Counted from the first letter of the stretch, positions 45,031 through 56,429 are shown. The stretch is 64,000 bases of DNA from Hexactinellida sp. DTS-2022 (GCA_028753945.1 JAPNXP010000007.1:2666001-2730000); one strand, 5' to 3'. The notes: generated by a model from the sequence alone, not told the origin. Made by a program: numbers and translations.

Positions 45031-45280
45031 TACCTTATTATAGGAAATTAACGCGCAATGAAATTACGCAAATTTCTCCAAAACGCGGTAGTTTCCTTCG
45101 CGTTAATTTCATGGAGCGTTAATTTCCATGACCTTAATTTCCTGCTACGTATTTAGCTGAAGTATAATAGATGACAAACTTCCGAGCTACATATTTTCAG
45201 ATGTGCAACTAGTTTGAAAGGATATACCATGTCTATCAAGTAGATTGGAAGCCTATTTGGGCACAATAATAGTATTTAAT

Positions 45281-47936
45281 CATAGCCTACTCTATATATG
45301 GCCTGACAGTAACCTAGAAAATGTGGACCAAGGATGAAGGAGAAGATGGTAATATTTATCTAACCACAATATTTAATTTCAAAAATAATAATCATAATCA
45401 ACCACATTAATTAGAAATATTCTTGAAATATATACAATTACTGATCAGATTTTATTCCAAACTCTTCTATAGACGTAAAATCCCATCCTTTTAATTTCGC
45501 TTTGGTATTTTATTTATATTAGCTTCTATTCATGCCTAAATCATGTTCTGTCCCCGGTTGCAAGAGCAACTACAACCCAGATGACCATGTTCCTGTGTTC
45601 AAGATGCCTCAAAATCCACCAACCCTGAATCATGCCTGGACATGCGATCTTTGTCGCGAGGATATCGGTGACCTGAAGGTGGTCTATGTATGTATCGACC
45701 ATTTTTAGAAAAAAGACATAGACTACACTTTCCAAGTCCCAAGAGGAGATGGTACTTTTACTGAAGTACCGCGGGCAAATCCAAATCTGAAGGAAGGCGC
45801 TGTACCAAGTTTACTAACTCGCTGCCCAGCATATTACTCAACCAAACCTAACAAACGGAATCGCTTCTCATACGATGCAAAAGAGGAAGAATTGATGAAC
45901 CAAACACTACAACTCAGCTTGAGATCCGAGAGTCAAGAGAAAGAGAAGTTTGTGGTAACTCTCTACAGGACTTGAAAGATAAGTTACTCTTGATTTATTT
46001 ACCTTATAGTTGGTTGGTGTGGTTCCGTAATGAAAGCAACATAACGTTTGTTCTCGCTAAAATGGTTGAAAAAATTATCTCAGTAGATTTGTACCTTGAA
46101 ATCAATGCTTATTTATCCACCTCAGCCTATTTTAATAGACAGAGTATATCCGTTTCCATTGCTGCAATTAGTGACATCCGAGAAAATGAATATGTTTTGC
46201 AGGAACTTGCTTTAAAATACAACTCTATAGTTATTGTGATTATCCCCTTAAGTTCGGTTGTGCATCCTTTGAAGATGTACGTCAATTATATAATTCAGAA
46301 AGAACAAGTTTAGCCAAGTTAGCTCCTCATTTGACTATGGAGTCATGTTTTCCGTCTAGCATAGAGCGTCAAAATGTCAAACTGGTTTTGAAAGTCGTTA
46401 ACGAATTAACAACATCTTCGCTAACTATCCAGAACGAATTGCGTTATCCAGAATATAGAAAGAATGCTCCTGAGTTTGTTGATACCCTTCTTACTGTTCT
46501 GAAATTATTCAACACCATTTAAAGAATAACTTTGAACGATAATTTCTCTAGACCTTTGACTTTTAATGACAAGCGATTTCTATTTTGACTCGTGTAGTTT
46601 TTAGTTTGATGCTTGGCAAACTTTACCAGAAAAAATTGGTAAACTGAGTAAACAAAAATACACAAGTTTTAGACATGCTTGTATTGCCTTACCACAAATT
46701 ACCAACCATTTGACTCAATCTTGTGGCTTTACATATCTGTTGTCCTCCTTTTTCTACAGACGGATCCCTTGGAACACCATTTCGGTCTATACCGTATGAT
46801 GTCGGGTTCTAATTATCACATCTCCTATCTTCAAATCCTTGAACCGAGCGTCGACTTAAACTTTCTAGCATAATCAAACATATTTACTGACCAACAAGAC
46901 ACTTCCTTTCAATCTATTCAGTCATTTGTTAAATAATTTTCTTCTCCGTATAGTGCATTCCACTACTGATGGTGAGTTCAATTTGGAGCCATTTCTTGAT
47001 GAGATTAATGATCTATCAACAATTGATTGTGGTACACAGTTGCTTCAATCATTAGCCTTTATTGCAGGCTATTCTGTCCATCAGTACCTGAAACAAACAA
47101 AACCGTGTCATGTCTGTCTACATATGTTAACAGTTGATAAAGAATTTCTCCTTCATTTAGACCTGGACTCTCAGTATAAACTTCTGCAGCTAACGGACAG
47201 TGACGGACTTAAATATCCATCTGAGCCAGTTTTAAATTCCATATTTGTTATATGGAAGACCTTTAGTGCAATCGAAAACAATAAAGAGCTGATGGCGAAG
47301 CTTGTAAGTGGACCTTCTAGAAAAATACTAGTTGAACTCACGTTGATGTATTTGGAAGATTGTGATAATCGTGATCCAAGTATTTGGAAATCTACTTGTA
47401 ATTGCTGTGTTTAGTTGGAACATCTTATCGAAGCTAGTCTTTCCTGCAGCGAATTGCTTTCTTGCAAACAAAGTTAAGAATTATAACTCGCTGGTTCTTT
47501 CAAAAAGTATAGAAAGCGTAAATTAAAGAATTTCTCTTAATTATGTGTCTACTTATTTGTATTTACCATTATTTGTATACTCTGTTTATTCTTATTTCTA
47601 TTATGTAGTTAAGTGTGTCGTGTGTCACTGCTAGAGCCAGAGAGAGAAAGAGGAGAGAGGAAAGAAAGCAAATAATTGTGTATTATTTACTGTATATTAA
47701 TATTATAACTTCTACTGTTTGTGTTTATTATTACTATTAAATTATGAAAATCCAATCACCCTTCTCATTACAGCTAATACTAATCACAGGCTAGCATGGG
47801 TTGAGTTATGTTTACGACCTAGAGACGCATAAAGAACTTAGTAGTTAAATATAGAAAACATTAAAAATTAACATTTCCCATCTTCTTGTGCATCCCTGGT
47901 ACATCTACTGTCAGGCCATATATAGAGTAGGCTATG
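45281..47936 (+). mobile_element. P-element-like transposon P-V, internally deleted
   Basis: Inverted ends CATAGCCTACTCTATATATG and the exact inverse at 47907-47936, about 30 bp. A 7-bp duplication of the host MITE flanks it: ATTTAAT (45274-45280) and ATTCAAT (47937-47943), 6 of 7 matching. The uninterrupted MITE nearby reads GTATTTAATCAGGAG at the same place, confirming the boundaries. At 2.66 kb it is shorter than P-I because the catalytic core is deleted. Confidence 0.95.
45532..47414 (+). pseudogene. P-type THAP transposase of P-V (lineage 1), core deleted
   Basis: ATG at 45532 opens a THAP finger, MPKSCSVPGCKSNYN, with VYVCIDHF supplying the late Cys and His. A TAG at 45706-45708 follows the His-Phe directly. 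Reading continues with EGAVPSLLTRCPAYYS and, after a frameshift, LPYSWLVWFRNESNITF. Near 46225-46260 the frame jumps to SFEDVRQLYNSERTSLAKLA, skipping about 300 residues that in P-I carry DEIH, CTDN and the H-KNIRN block. The rest follows P-I: SSIERQNVKLVLKVVNELT, NHLTQSCGFTYLL, TDPLEHHFGLYRMMSGSNYH and a 162-codon C-terminal frame (46926-47414) with HVCLHMLTVDKE. A product would lack most of the catalytic site. Confidence 0.9.
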
Positions 47937-48158
47937 ATTCAATCAGGAGATTAATAATCATGAAATTTTTTTATAAAATATATTCGCGTTAATTTAATGT
48001 ATTTGAAATTGTTCAGCTCCAATTCGCGTAAATTTCATGGAGCGTTAATTTCCTTCGCGTTAATTACATGGCGCGTTAATTTCCATCGCGTTAATTACAT
48101 GGCGCGTTAATTTCCCATAATAAGGTAGATAAAACATTATAAAATAGAAATTCTCTTT

Positions 48159-48227
48159 TAGGGGATACGCAGGCAATCCCGAGGGACGCGAAGCCTTAAG
48201 GAGATAGCCCCATCGGGCGGACCAAAC
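48159..48227 (+). other. GC-rich island of unknown nature
   Basis: About 70 bases clearly richer in G and C than anything nearby, starting GGGGATACGCAGGCAATCCC, where GGGAT and ATCCC can pair, and ending CCCCATCGGGCGGACC. It is not part of either MITE copy. It could be a structured RNA remnant, a SINE head or a host exon piece; I do not recognise it. Confidence 0.3.
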
Positions 48228-48799
48228 ATTTAAAGATTGTTTAAATATCAGTGTAACTGTGCAAGTATTCATATATCCATATGTAAACTTTTCGGATATG
48301 AATGTAAAATATGAATCCTATTATTTTGGAATGACGTAAGGCCTCCGAAGTGGCTCAAAGTGTCGCAATCTTCTCCAAAAAAATTCTCTCCTCGCGGTCA
48401 AAGTGGAAGGTGTTTGCCCGCCTTATCTCAAAAAGTATAAAAGATTCAAACTAAAGGCAAATTTGTTTTTTATTAAATGGGGCGTAAAATAATACAAAAG
48501 GAATCGCAATTCCTTCATGTTAAAAAGTAAAGCAGTTATTAATTAATTTGACCTGTTAGTAGTCAAACAATACATGCAATATAAATTTGAATGAGTGAAC
48601 AATGTATCGAGTCAGTTTTACACATAGCTAGATGGAAATATATATAGAATAAATATTTAAGGAGAAGATTCTATTGAATAATCAAGTGGATTAGAAATCA
48701 GCTTTAGAGCAAATTTGTGAGATTTACATATTTTGATATAGTCGAAAACTAAGATACTCCACACTCATCAGCCAATTGTATTTGACAATAGTATCTACA
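48228..48799. other. No recognisable feature
   Basis: AT-rich spacer between the two TA MITEs. Confidence 0.5.
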
Positions 48800-49184
48800 T
48801 ACCTTATTATAGGAAATTAACGCGAAGGAAATTAACGCTCCAAGAAATTAACGCGAATGGGAGCTGAACATTTCAAATGCATGAAATCAACGCGAATAAA
48901 TTTTAGAAAAATTTCAGGAATATTAATCTCCTGATTAAATACTATTTATTGTGCCCAAATAGGCTTCCAATCTACTTGATAGACATGACCTATCCTTTTA
49001 ACCTAGTTGCACATCTGAAAATATGTATCTCAGAAGTTTGTCCATCCATTGTATAATTTTGCTAAATAGCAGGAAATTAAGGTCATGGAAATTAACGTTC
49101 CATGAAATTATCGCGAAGGAAATTAACGCGATTTGGAGAAATTCGCGTTAATTTCATGGCGCGTTAATTTCCTATAATAAGGTA
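48800..49184 (+). mobile_element. TA-flanked MITE, uninterrupted relative of the P-V host
   Basis: Perfect 20-bp outer ends CCTTATTATAGGAAATTAAC with TA on both sides. Many GGAAATTAACGCG / CGCGTTAATTTCC subrepeats lie near both ends. The interior matches the other copy on the opposite strand: ATAGGCTTCCAATCTACTTG, AGTTGCACATCTGAAAATAT and CTCCTGATTAAATACTA, the last being the intact P target site read in reverse. Confidence 0.92.
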
Positions 49185-49500
49185 GTGTTAATAACGTAAC
49201 AATGTAATTATTATAAAAAATATTTGTCGCGAATAAAGGATTACAAAAAAAGAAAGGATTACAAAAAAACACTGCCAAATTTTTTATTCAATCATAACGT
49301 ACGTACAAAGTTTATGAAATACTTGAAATATCAATAACTAATGCGAATTGAGAAAAAACTATTGTGAAATTCTAAGAAAAACCTATTGTCATACCATATC
49401 TAGAACTGTGGTTCAGAACATTTTTATCGATGGCACACTTGTAAACATAAGGTTTCAAGACCACCTCAATGTTATTTAACTTAGTCGTCGATAATGATGC
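49185..49500. other. No recognisable feature
   Basis: AT-rich sequence with a short duplicated GGATTACAAAAAAA. Confidence 0.5.
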
Positions 49501-49507
49501 TACGATT

Positions 49508-49665
49508 CATAGGCGCAAAGTACGGTGGTACAGGTGGTGCAAGCGCACCACAGGTACTCAGTGATAGAAGTGCTGGGTGTGCAAGTTGGTGCTAAGTCCA
49601 TCTGTACTTTGTATTGGGGTGCACCACTGGAACTTTTGGCTACAGGTCAAAAGTTTGCGCCTATC
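49508..49665. mobile_element. Small MITE with CATAGGCGCAAA-like ends
   Basis: Ends CATAGGCGCAAAG and TTTGCGCCTATC; flanks TACGATT and TAAGATT match at 6 of 7. The GC-richer 158-bp interior contains GGTGGTGCAAGCGCACCAC. The 7-bp duplication and the CATAG start recall the P elements here, but the rest of the end is different, so assignment to P is tentative. Confidence 0.55.
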
Positions 49666-49672
49666 TAAGATT

Positions 49673-50969
49673 ATCCTAAAAATAAACAAACAATATCTAT
49701 GAATTTAGTTATGGTTGAAGTAAATATTTTATGATTTTCAATTTAAAACCGTGAACGTTTAGTTTCGAGAAAGATTCGTGTTCGTGTGTCATCAACATAC
49801 CCATGACGGACATTTTGAAGGTTCTTTAGGAGCTCAGTTGGCTTCATACAACACATTGTGTTTTGTTAATACCAAGTATGTAGAGCATGAATGAGATCCA
49901 ACACGACAATGAATCCTGATAATAAAATCTCATAATTCTAATATAAAAATAAGCGCCAAAATAATAAATATTTATAATCAATATACTTTCATTTTGGGTT
50001 GGGACGGATATTAAAGAAAATCCATGTATTTTTTGCTTAATTGTAACGAAAATTCTCAGAGATTTGGTATGATACCCATAGGGGTATTACGCGTACGCCA
50101 GGATCAGAACTGCTGACATATACAGTGGTTTATCCTAACAGCAATTGCTCTTATCGCAATATTGCTATATTATAAAGCTATCTTTTGCTAATTATTATGT
50201 CAGAATCAATTATATCAACCCATGGAAGATAATTAATGTTTTAGATACCAAATTAGCAATGCAATTGATATAAGGAATTTTCTGTTTAGATATCAATTAC
50301 TGTTCTATAAGAAGAAAAATATAAAAGGTAGATTCCAGCTCACTTTTAAGTGATAGCTAATATATAAAGGAAGTGCAATTACAATTAATATACCATTCTG
50401 TACTTCGGATAGATATACCTCTAATTAACTAAGATAATGTTCTTTTGATGGGAAATGGAAATTGAACGATAGCATTTAAACAAATTTGATGATAAACTAA
50501 CATGAGGAAGTGATAATACGAAATTGAATATTTTTAAACACACTACGATTATTATAACTTCAAAATATGACAGCATCCACTGAAAAGGTGTATACAAAAT
50601 AAATAAATAGACAATTATGTTGGTTTGAAAGTTAAAAGAATTATAACTGAGTGTAATTGAGGATAAAGTATACAGGAGTTAAGCCAATCAGATAATAGAA
50701 TTGAAAATTAACTCACAGTTAATGGAAGTTTTGAAACACTGGATACAGATGGATTCTGTTTGTCTGATTTGAGATATGTTCTCCTTGAAAATATATTGAG
50801 CTTTTGAGCTAAAGTATAGAAGTCAAAGATATATTTCATTAAAAAAACAAAATCAAGAAGATATGTCAAAGTATATAGTTGAATAAACACAAGTTCTCTG
50901 TGATAAGTTTATATAAAGTGCATTCTAGATATAGTGATATATTGGATAAAGCGATTTTGGATATAGTGA
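49673..50969. other. No recognisable gene
   Basis: AT-rich. Around 50930-50970 the words TAGTGATA and GGATATAGTG recur beside the next MITE. Confidence 0.45.
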
Positions 50970-51273
50970 TACAGTTAACTCACATTATAACGAAGTGCTC
51001 GGGACCGTAGTTTCATTTCGTAATATACGGAGTACGTTATAAGCACGATTCGTTACAATCGGTGACGTAATAACTGGAGTAAAATCCATAAATTAGAGGT
51101 TATATGGGATTTAAATGACTTCGTTATAAGCGGAATTTCGAAATAGCCATTTCGTTGTAACCGAAGTATTAATAATGTAATAAGATAGAAGGATTTCTTG
51201 ACCACTAAACGACTTTCGTTATAAGCAGCTACTTCGTTAAATCCGACTTGGTTATTATAACGGGAGTTGACTG
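50970..51273 (-). mobile_element. pogo/Tigger-like MITE, CAACTCCCGTTATAAC family, inverted
   Basis: Left end TA-CAGTTAACTCACATTATAAC, right end TTATAACGGGAGTTGACTG. The interior matches the reverse complement of 18232-18615 (GGGACCGTAGTTTCATT, TTATATGGGATTTAAATGAC, AGCAGCTACTTCGTT) with some deletion. Confidence 0.8.
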
Positions 51274-52232
51274 TCTACTGGATAAAGTGATAATCTTGCT
51301 GCTTTCGTTGTCCCCACGAGCAAATCGCATACAAATTATATGGGGTATAGTGATATCATTATTGCATATAGAAATAATTTGTGCACAGATTATAGAATTT
51401 ATTGGATTTTGGACATTTCTTGGCTCACATAATTTAAAATAGACATTTGATATTTTTTCAATCACTTTCTGAATTATTCAAGCAATAAAGCAAAATGTTC
51501 TCAACTAAAATAGGAGTAAATTTGTACAAGATTAAAACCATTGCCAGATCGCAGTTGGATCACGACAGTAAGCTATTGCAATTTTAACCAATATAATCAA
51601 CAAATTATCCTTAAAAGTTGTATATTTCCAAAAATAATCCCTTTTCATCATTCATCGAATTGACTGAAAATTTAAATACATATTTAATGTAAATATTTAA
51701 TCGTTATAATTATCAATTCAGTACTAATTAAATTGTAATCCAGGCCTCAGATCCCATGGCTTAAATAAATTGGGGTTCCTCTATTTCTTAAATTCTATCT
51801 AGCCAAATCTCTTAGTTATTCATTAAAACAAACTTTGAGTTTCTAACTTACTAGCTCATATACTTACCAAGTTTACAGACAAATATGTGAATTTTGAACT
51901 AAATCTTGCCATGATTTATCAATAATAATTTGAAAGTGATTATAAACTTCAATTTCTCTGAGAAGTGCTTATGGTCCTTGTGCCACAATAGCACATGTGG
52001 CAGTGACATAAACCCCTAAATGACTTTCAATTTAATTGGCTTCAAGCATCTTAGTAAGAAGATACAGGAATTTATTATAATGCCAAACTCAAATTAAGTT
52101 TTGGTGCGTTATATGCCAAATGGTCCACTTGTGGAACAAGTGAAGAAAAGGAAAGGAGGGTAAATTTCTATTTGGAATGATGGTAATACTACGAAAAATC
52201 GAAATAAGAGAATACATACCATGTAGATTAAA
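51274..52232. other. No recognisable gene; trace of GTGGCACA repeat
   Basis: AT-rich. At about 51980-52005, TTGTGCCACAATAGCACATG resembles the palindromic core of the GTGGCACA family. Confidence 0.4.
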
Positions 52233-52652
52233 ATGCGAATTCATAATTTGAGTATTCATAATAACTCTGTTATATCAAAGTCAAATGTATGCATTGCTAA
52301 TTATCTAGTTACCGAGATTAACAGCTTTGTAAAAGGTAATTCATTTACTTTCGAGAGTTTAACTACTGACATACTCATTTCCCCAATAAAATATGATAGA
52401 CCATATTATTACCGCAAAGCTTTAAAGCCAGTGTTAAGAGTAGTAATGTTTAGCTCCAAACACTGTCTCTCTGAGTATGCGGACAGGCGGAATCTTAATG
52501 TACTTGCTAAGCCTCTTTTGGGAGGCGCAGTGCACCCAATTCTAATCATGTACCACAATAGTATGTTGCCAAAGTATACATATAATGTATACATATATAG
52601 TACCGAAACATACTTAATGATCAAGTTATCTGGTGGTGGCAGAAGAGATTGA
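52233..52652 (+). CDS. Unrecognised 139-codon open frame
   Basis: An intact frame, starting MRIHNLSIHNNSVISKSN and ending KLSGGGRRD, with a middle block CLSEYADRRNLNVLAKPLL of protein-like composition. Around it the sequence is non-coding, and the frame crosses a repetitive TATACATATAATGTATACAT stretch, which argues for chance. No family, signal peptide or membrane segment is recognised. Confidence 0.15.
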   Translation: MRIHNLSIHNNSVISKSNVCIANYLVTEINSFVKGNSFTFESLTTDILISPIKYDRPYYYRKALKPVLRVVMFSSKHCLSEYADRRNLNVLAKPLLGGAVHPILIMYHNSMLPKYTYNVYIYSTETYLMIKLSGGGRRD

Positions 52653-52861
52653 TCGAAATAATTGCTTTAGGGCCTTTTATAGTAAATTAGTCCCTAATCG
52701 AAAAATAATAACCTAAAACTCCTGGATGCAGCTGCAGGGTTCCACTTCCACCTACTCCAAAGAAGGATGAGCGATAGAGGACTGGAAGCCCTTATTTCAG
52801 GCAGCGAACGCGGGTTTGAGAAAGACAGAGGGCGGAGTTCCAAAGGTTTCCCAATTCGATA

Positions 52862-53244
52862 AACACCAGCCAACAAGTTGAGGATTTCACATAAAATTTC
52901 TCATACCTCAGCAAGTTATGACATCATTGTCGCAGTTTAGAAATACTAAAACTAACTTAATCGCACCTAATTCGCGCCCTCTAAGAGATAAAATTCCAAC
53001 AAATTAATATAACGTGTACATTAATGATGCGGACACGTTGGTCACACAAGATTTCCAATATGCTTACTCATTATCGCATGATGACGTAGTAACAAAAATT
53101 TATTATTGTTAAATTGACTATTTTAGTCCTATCCACGCTTTTCAACCAATGTTAGAAGTATATAAACTACACACCAACCGCGAAGCGGTTGGTATGATGT
53201 TGTGTTCTGTAGCGAAGTGACCTAGCATGCGAAGCGCGCGCTAG
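52862..53244 (+). mobile_element. Helitron-like element, 5'-truncated, with intact 3' end
   Basis: Plus orientation: CAACAAGTTGAGGATTTC, AATTCGCGCCCTCTAAGAG, ACATTAATGATGCGGACACG and ATGATGACGTAGTAAC, then the hairpin AACCGC-GAA-GCGGTT and the terminus GCGAAGCGCGCGCTAG, followed by A rather than T. The 5' terminal 100 bp are missing. Confidence 0.65.
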
Positions 53245-54033
53245 ATATATATAAATTCAGCACGTAATAAATCAATTGCAATATTCAAATTCTGACATAG
53301 GATTTATATTCCAAATAAACGAAGTTAGTGAACTCGAATTATTACGATTATTTATGATGATACTATATAGATATATAATCTAATGTGCTACTTGTACCAC
53401 AAGTGGACGTGGCAGGAACACTTAAACCGTGAGTTTATGCGTACAAAAAGGATCTCATAGTCCGTGGGATCTTAGAAAATAGATAGGGCAAGAAGAATTA
53501 CCGTTATGCTTCGAATAAGAGCTATGTTAGCAAATTATTTTCGTAGACCAGAATTATCCTAATTATCTTTGTGATAATCAAGTAAATAATATTTCGTTGA
53601 TTCTAATGGTTCTCAGCGACAACATAATGCCGGAAGTATAAATAATTAATTTAATTACACACCATTTAACAGCAAATTGTCATTAATGCTTTTTAAATTG
53701 TTGTTATTTTTAATGACCCGGCGCTTATTCGAAGCAATACGCAATTATAGTCGAGTTGCTTTATTAGCAACTTGGTAACATTGCTCAAATAGCAACCAAT
53801 TTACAGGTCCCGATCAAGAGCATGGGGAATTCTATGAAGTCCAGTTCCCCTATTAGCAACTCGCATAATAGCAATATTCGTTTATTAGCAACCTATTTTC
53901 TGACCCAAGTGTAGATCTGTTCCCGTATAAGCAACTCAGAGATGCTAATATAGTACAAACAAACAAGTTAACTTTTAAGTACCTCAAAGTTGCTATTAAA
54001 CAAACAAATAAGTTACTTTTAAGCAACTCAAAG
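53245..54033. other. Repeat-rich spacer with TAGCAAC words
   Basis: A CGGCGCTTATTCGAAGCAAT end fragment of the CCGTATTT family lies at about 53718. From 53750 to 54030, TTAGCAAC and AGCAACTC recur at irregular spacing with an inverted CAAAGTTGCT, like the subrepeats of the TA-type MITEs, but no boundaries were set. Confidence 0.4.
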
Positions 54034-54078
54034 TTTGTACTTCGTTATATCCGACTTGGTTAAAGAGGGAGTTGGTTA
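54034..54078 (+). repeat. Solo right end of the CAACTCCCGTTATAAC family
   Basis: ACTTCGTTATATCCGACTTG followed by GTTAAAGAGGGAGTTG, the inverted form of the left end at 18232. Confidence 0.6.
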
Positions 54079-54221
54079 TATGTCAACACAATACGTTGCG
54101 TAGGTTATAATTTTTATAATAAACCATAATTTTTTGTTGCGAGTAAATTGTTCATTTATCAGCAACTTTGAGTTGCATAATTGATATAGAACTTTTTTGT
54201 TTGTCTATTACCTGCTGATCA

Positions 54222-54736
54222 CGAAGTCGTTCAATAGACCGGAAATCCTTCTATCTTGTTACATTATATAAAATTCGTAACAACGAAATGGATATAACGA
54301 AATCCCGCTTTAAAGATGTCATTTATTATCCCATAGGCCGTAAGCTATCGATTTACTCCGTTAAAACGAATTCCGGTTATAACGAAGTCCAATTAAAACG
54401 AATTCTGATATTAACGAAATCAACTTGTAATGAAATATTTTACAATCGAACTCCGCTTATAACTAATTACGCTTATAACCAGGGTTTCATACAGGGAGTT
54501 GTAGGGGGGGGGGGACATTTGCCCCCCCTGCTCCTTCAAATGCCCCCCTAGAAAAACCACTTACACTACAAAGTTTAATTTATGCCGCCCCTAAAGAGCA
54601 TAGATATCCCAGAGTGCCCCCCTTGATAATATACATAACCCAGATTTCCACCCTTGTATGCAAATCCTGTATGGAACACTGATAACGAATTGAAATTACG
54701 GTCTCGCGCAGTTGGTCATAACGGGGATTCACTGTA
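54222..54736 (+). mobile_element. pogo/Tigger-like MITE carrying a hAT-like insert
   Basis: The interior follows 18232-18615 in order (GAAATCCTTCTATCTTGTTAC, GGATATAACGAAATCCCGC, GAACTCCGCTTATAAC) and ends GTCATAACGGGGATTCACTG-TA. The left terminus is missing or degraded. A 202-bp element interrupts it at 54480-54681. Confidence 0.7.
54480..54681. mobile_element. hAT-like MITE nested in the pogo-like element, 5-bp duplication
   Basis: Ends CAGGGTTTCATACAGGG and ATCCTGTATGGAACACTG, flanked by ATAAC on each side (54475-54479 and 54682-54686); removing it restores TTATAACGAATTG. Poly-G and poly-C runs lie inside. A 5-bp duplication is unusual for hAT, although a hAT5-like group with short duplications is known. 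Confidence 0.75.
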
Positions 54737-55089
54737 CTAAGCGTGATCACATTCAATACATTAAAGTATTTCTATATAATTAATTTACTCATTTCCAAAA
54801 TGTTTACTATCAATGTGGCGGATTTATTATATACTTTTTCCGGTACATTGCCCTCTTTCACCACCTTCTAGGAAAACTGTAAGCGTAATGAAACAAGTGT
54901 TTGATCCAGATAATATCTTGTATTTTCATTATAATTTATAGTATACTTAGAATATTGAGAGAGTGAAAATGACGAATACCTACACCAAAAGGCCAAATGT
55001 ATTTGAACAAAAAACATTTTTATTCGTACATTCAAGCTTCTAGCAGGATAAGATCATTTGTAGATGCTTCAGTATATGCTTGTTTAAGT
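54737..55089. other. No recognisable feature
   Basis: AT-rich spacer. Confidence 0.5.
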
Positions 55090-55330
55090 CAAAGGGAAAT
55101 AAGAGTGTAATAGAATTTAAAATTTAATGGAGGTGAAAACAAATGGACAATATGAGGCAATGTAGAACATACAAATTTTGATTTCTAATTTGAATACCAC
55201 ACGGTCGAATTACTCTAGGTACTGAATATGTAATCATTATGATTATTCTGCACTGAGATTAAGCCACATTCCCATTTGTGCCACAAATAGCACATGGCAT
55301 TTATGCCACTTCATGGATATTGAATATGAA
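55090..55330 (-). repeat. Dispersed GTGGCACA repeat, copy 3
   Basis: Reverse complement of 7250-7515: CACGGTCGAATTACTCTAGG, ATTTGTGCCACAAATAGCAC and GCCACTTCATGGATATTG. Confidence 0.6.
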
Positions 55331-56152
55331 GGACTTAAAATCACCACTTAATGAAACTTATAACTATACCAAGATATTTAAAGTGTCTCAGAGTAGGTTT
55401 AACTGCTGTTGATAGGCTACAGGAAGAAGATTGTGCCTGAATAAAGTTCCTGTTGTTCAAATACTTTGTTCACTTGGTGTAAGAAAAATCATGTTTGTTT
55501 ATTTTTAAAGAAAATTCACTAAATAGAAATTCGCCTATTAGCAAATATCTTTGAAACAAAACCTGAGTAGATAATAAAGCAACACCACAGTAGTTCATTT
55601 CGCACAGCATCATGGGTACTACACATGTCATTGAATACTTTGATAAGTAATGATTCTCTTTAGCTATATTTAAATGCTCATGATTGCATTAAGGGTGAGA
55701 GCTTGATCTCAGATAAGTAGAAATCTAAATGCGCAATAACTATCCTTTCAAGGACTTTAGATAGGAAAAAGACAAATTTTCAATTGGCCTAGAATTAGCG
55801 AGCGCATTCTAATCAAGTGGGTGATTCGAAATAAGGCCTAATGGAATAAGGACGAAAAATACTCATGCTTGGAATACGGCTGTAAGTACAAAACTGGAAT
55901 ATTGCCATTTAACTAGAATAAAACAATTGATAAAAATAACTTAATATACCAAGTAGTTAATTTATATTAATGAATTAAGAGTATATAATAATTGAATGAA
56001 TGGTGAAATATGAAGAATCAATATTAAGCAGTAAATAAAATGCAATAAAATGAGTGCACTAAGAAAGGCAACTTAGGGAACTGTTATAAAGAATTGAACT
56101 TATAATCCGTAAATTACAAATAAATCTGTAATAATTGTTCAATTTTCCCTCT
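55331..56152. other. No recognisable feature
   Basis: AT-rich; nothing supportable. Confidence 0.5.
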
Positions 56153-56400
56153 TCACACGGGTAATGTGTTTAGCTCGTCAGAATTAGCAATTCTCTCAGT
56201 ATAGCTGTAACAAGTTTGAGCATGTCGGCATAGGTTAATTAGAGTGATATATTCTGTCACGAGTCCCACTTGAAGAACTCTTTGACTCAGCTTACTGCTT
56301 GCCCCACTTATAAATTCAACAAAACCTTCGGCATCAGCACCATCTTCGGCACTAGCTAAGAAAATCTTGGTTATTATATGATCAATTACAAAGGAGTGAC
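56153..56400 (-). CDS. Possible terminal exon of an unrecognised gene
   Basis: About 82 codons of well-balanced protein sequence, including EDGADAEGFVEFISGASSKL and QVGLVTEYITLINLCRHAQT, ending NSDELNTLPV and a stop. Just before GTCACTCC the minus strand reads CAATCATTGTTCTTAG, a reasonable 3' splice acceptor, so this could be a last exon. No family recognised. Composition is unlike the chance frames nearby. Confidence 0.35.
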
Positions 56401-56429
56401 CTAAGAACAATGATTGAAGGTAGATTTAT

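Larger units (their letters stand above)
45031..48127 (-). mobile_element. TA-flanked MITE hosting P-V
   Basis: Ends TA-CCTTATTATAGGAAATTAAC and its inverted equivalent CGCGTTAATTTCCCATAATAAGG-TA (minus-strand CCTTATTATGGG...). GGAAATTAACGCG-type subrepeats lie inside both ends. Its two halves, 45033-45280 and 47944-48125, together match the reverse complement of the uninterrupted MITE at 48800-49184, with P-V in between. Confidence 0.9.
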
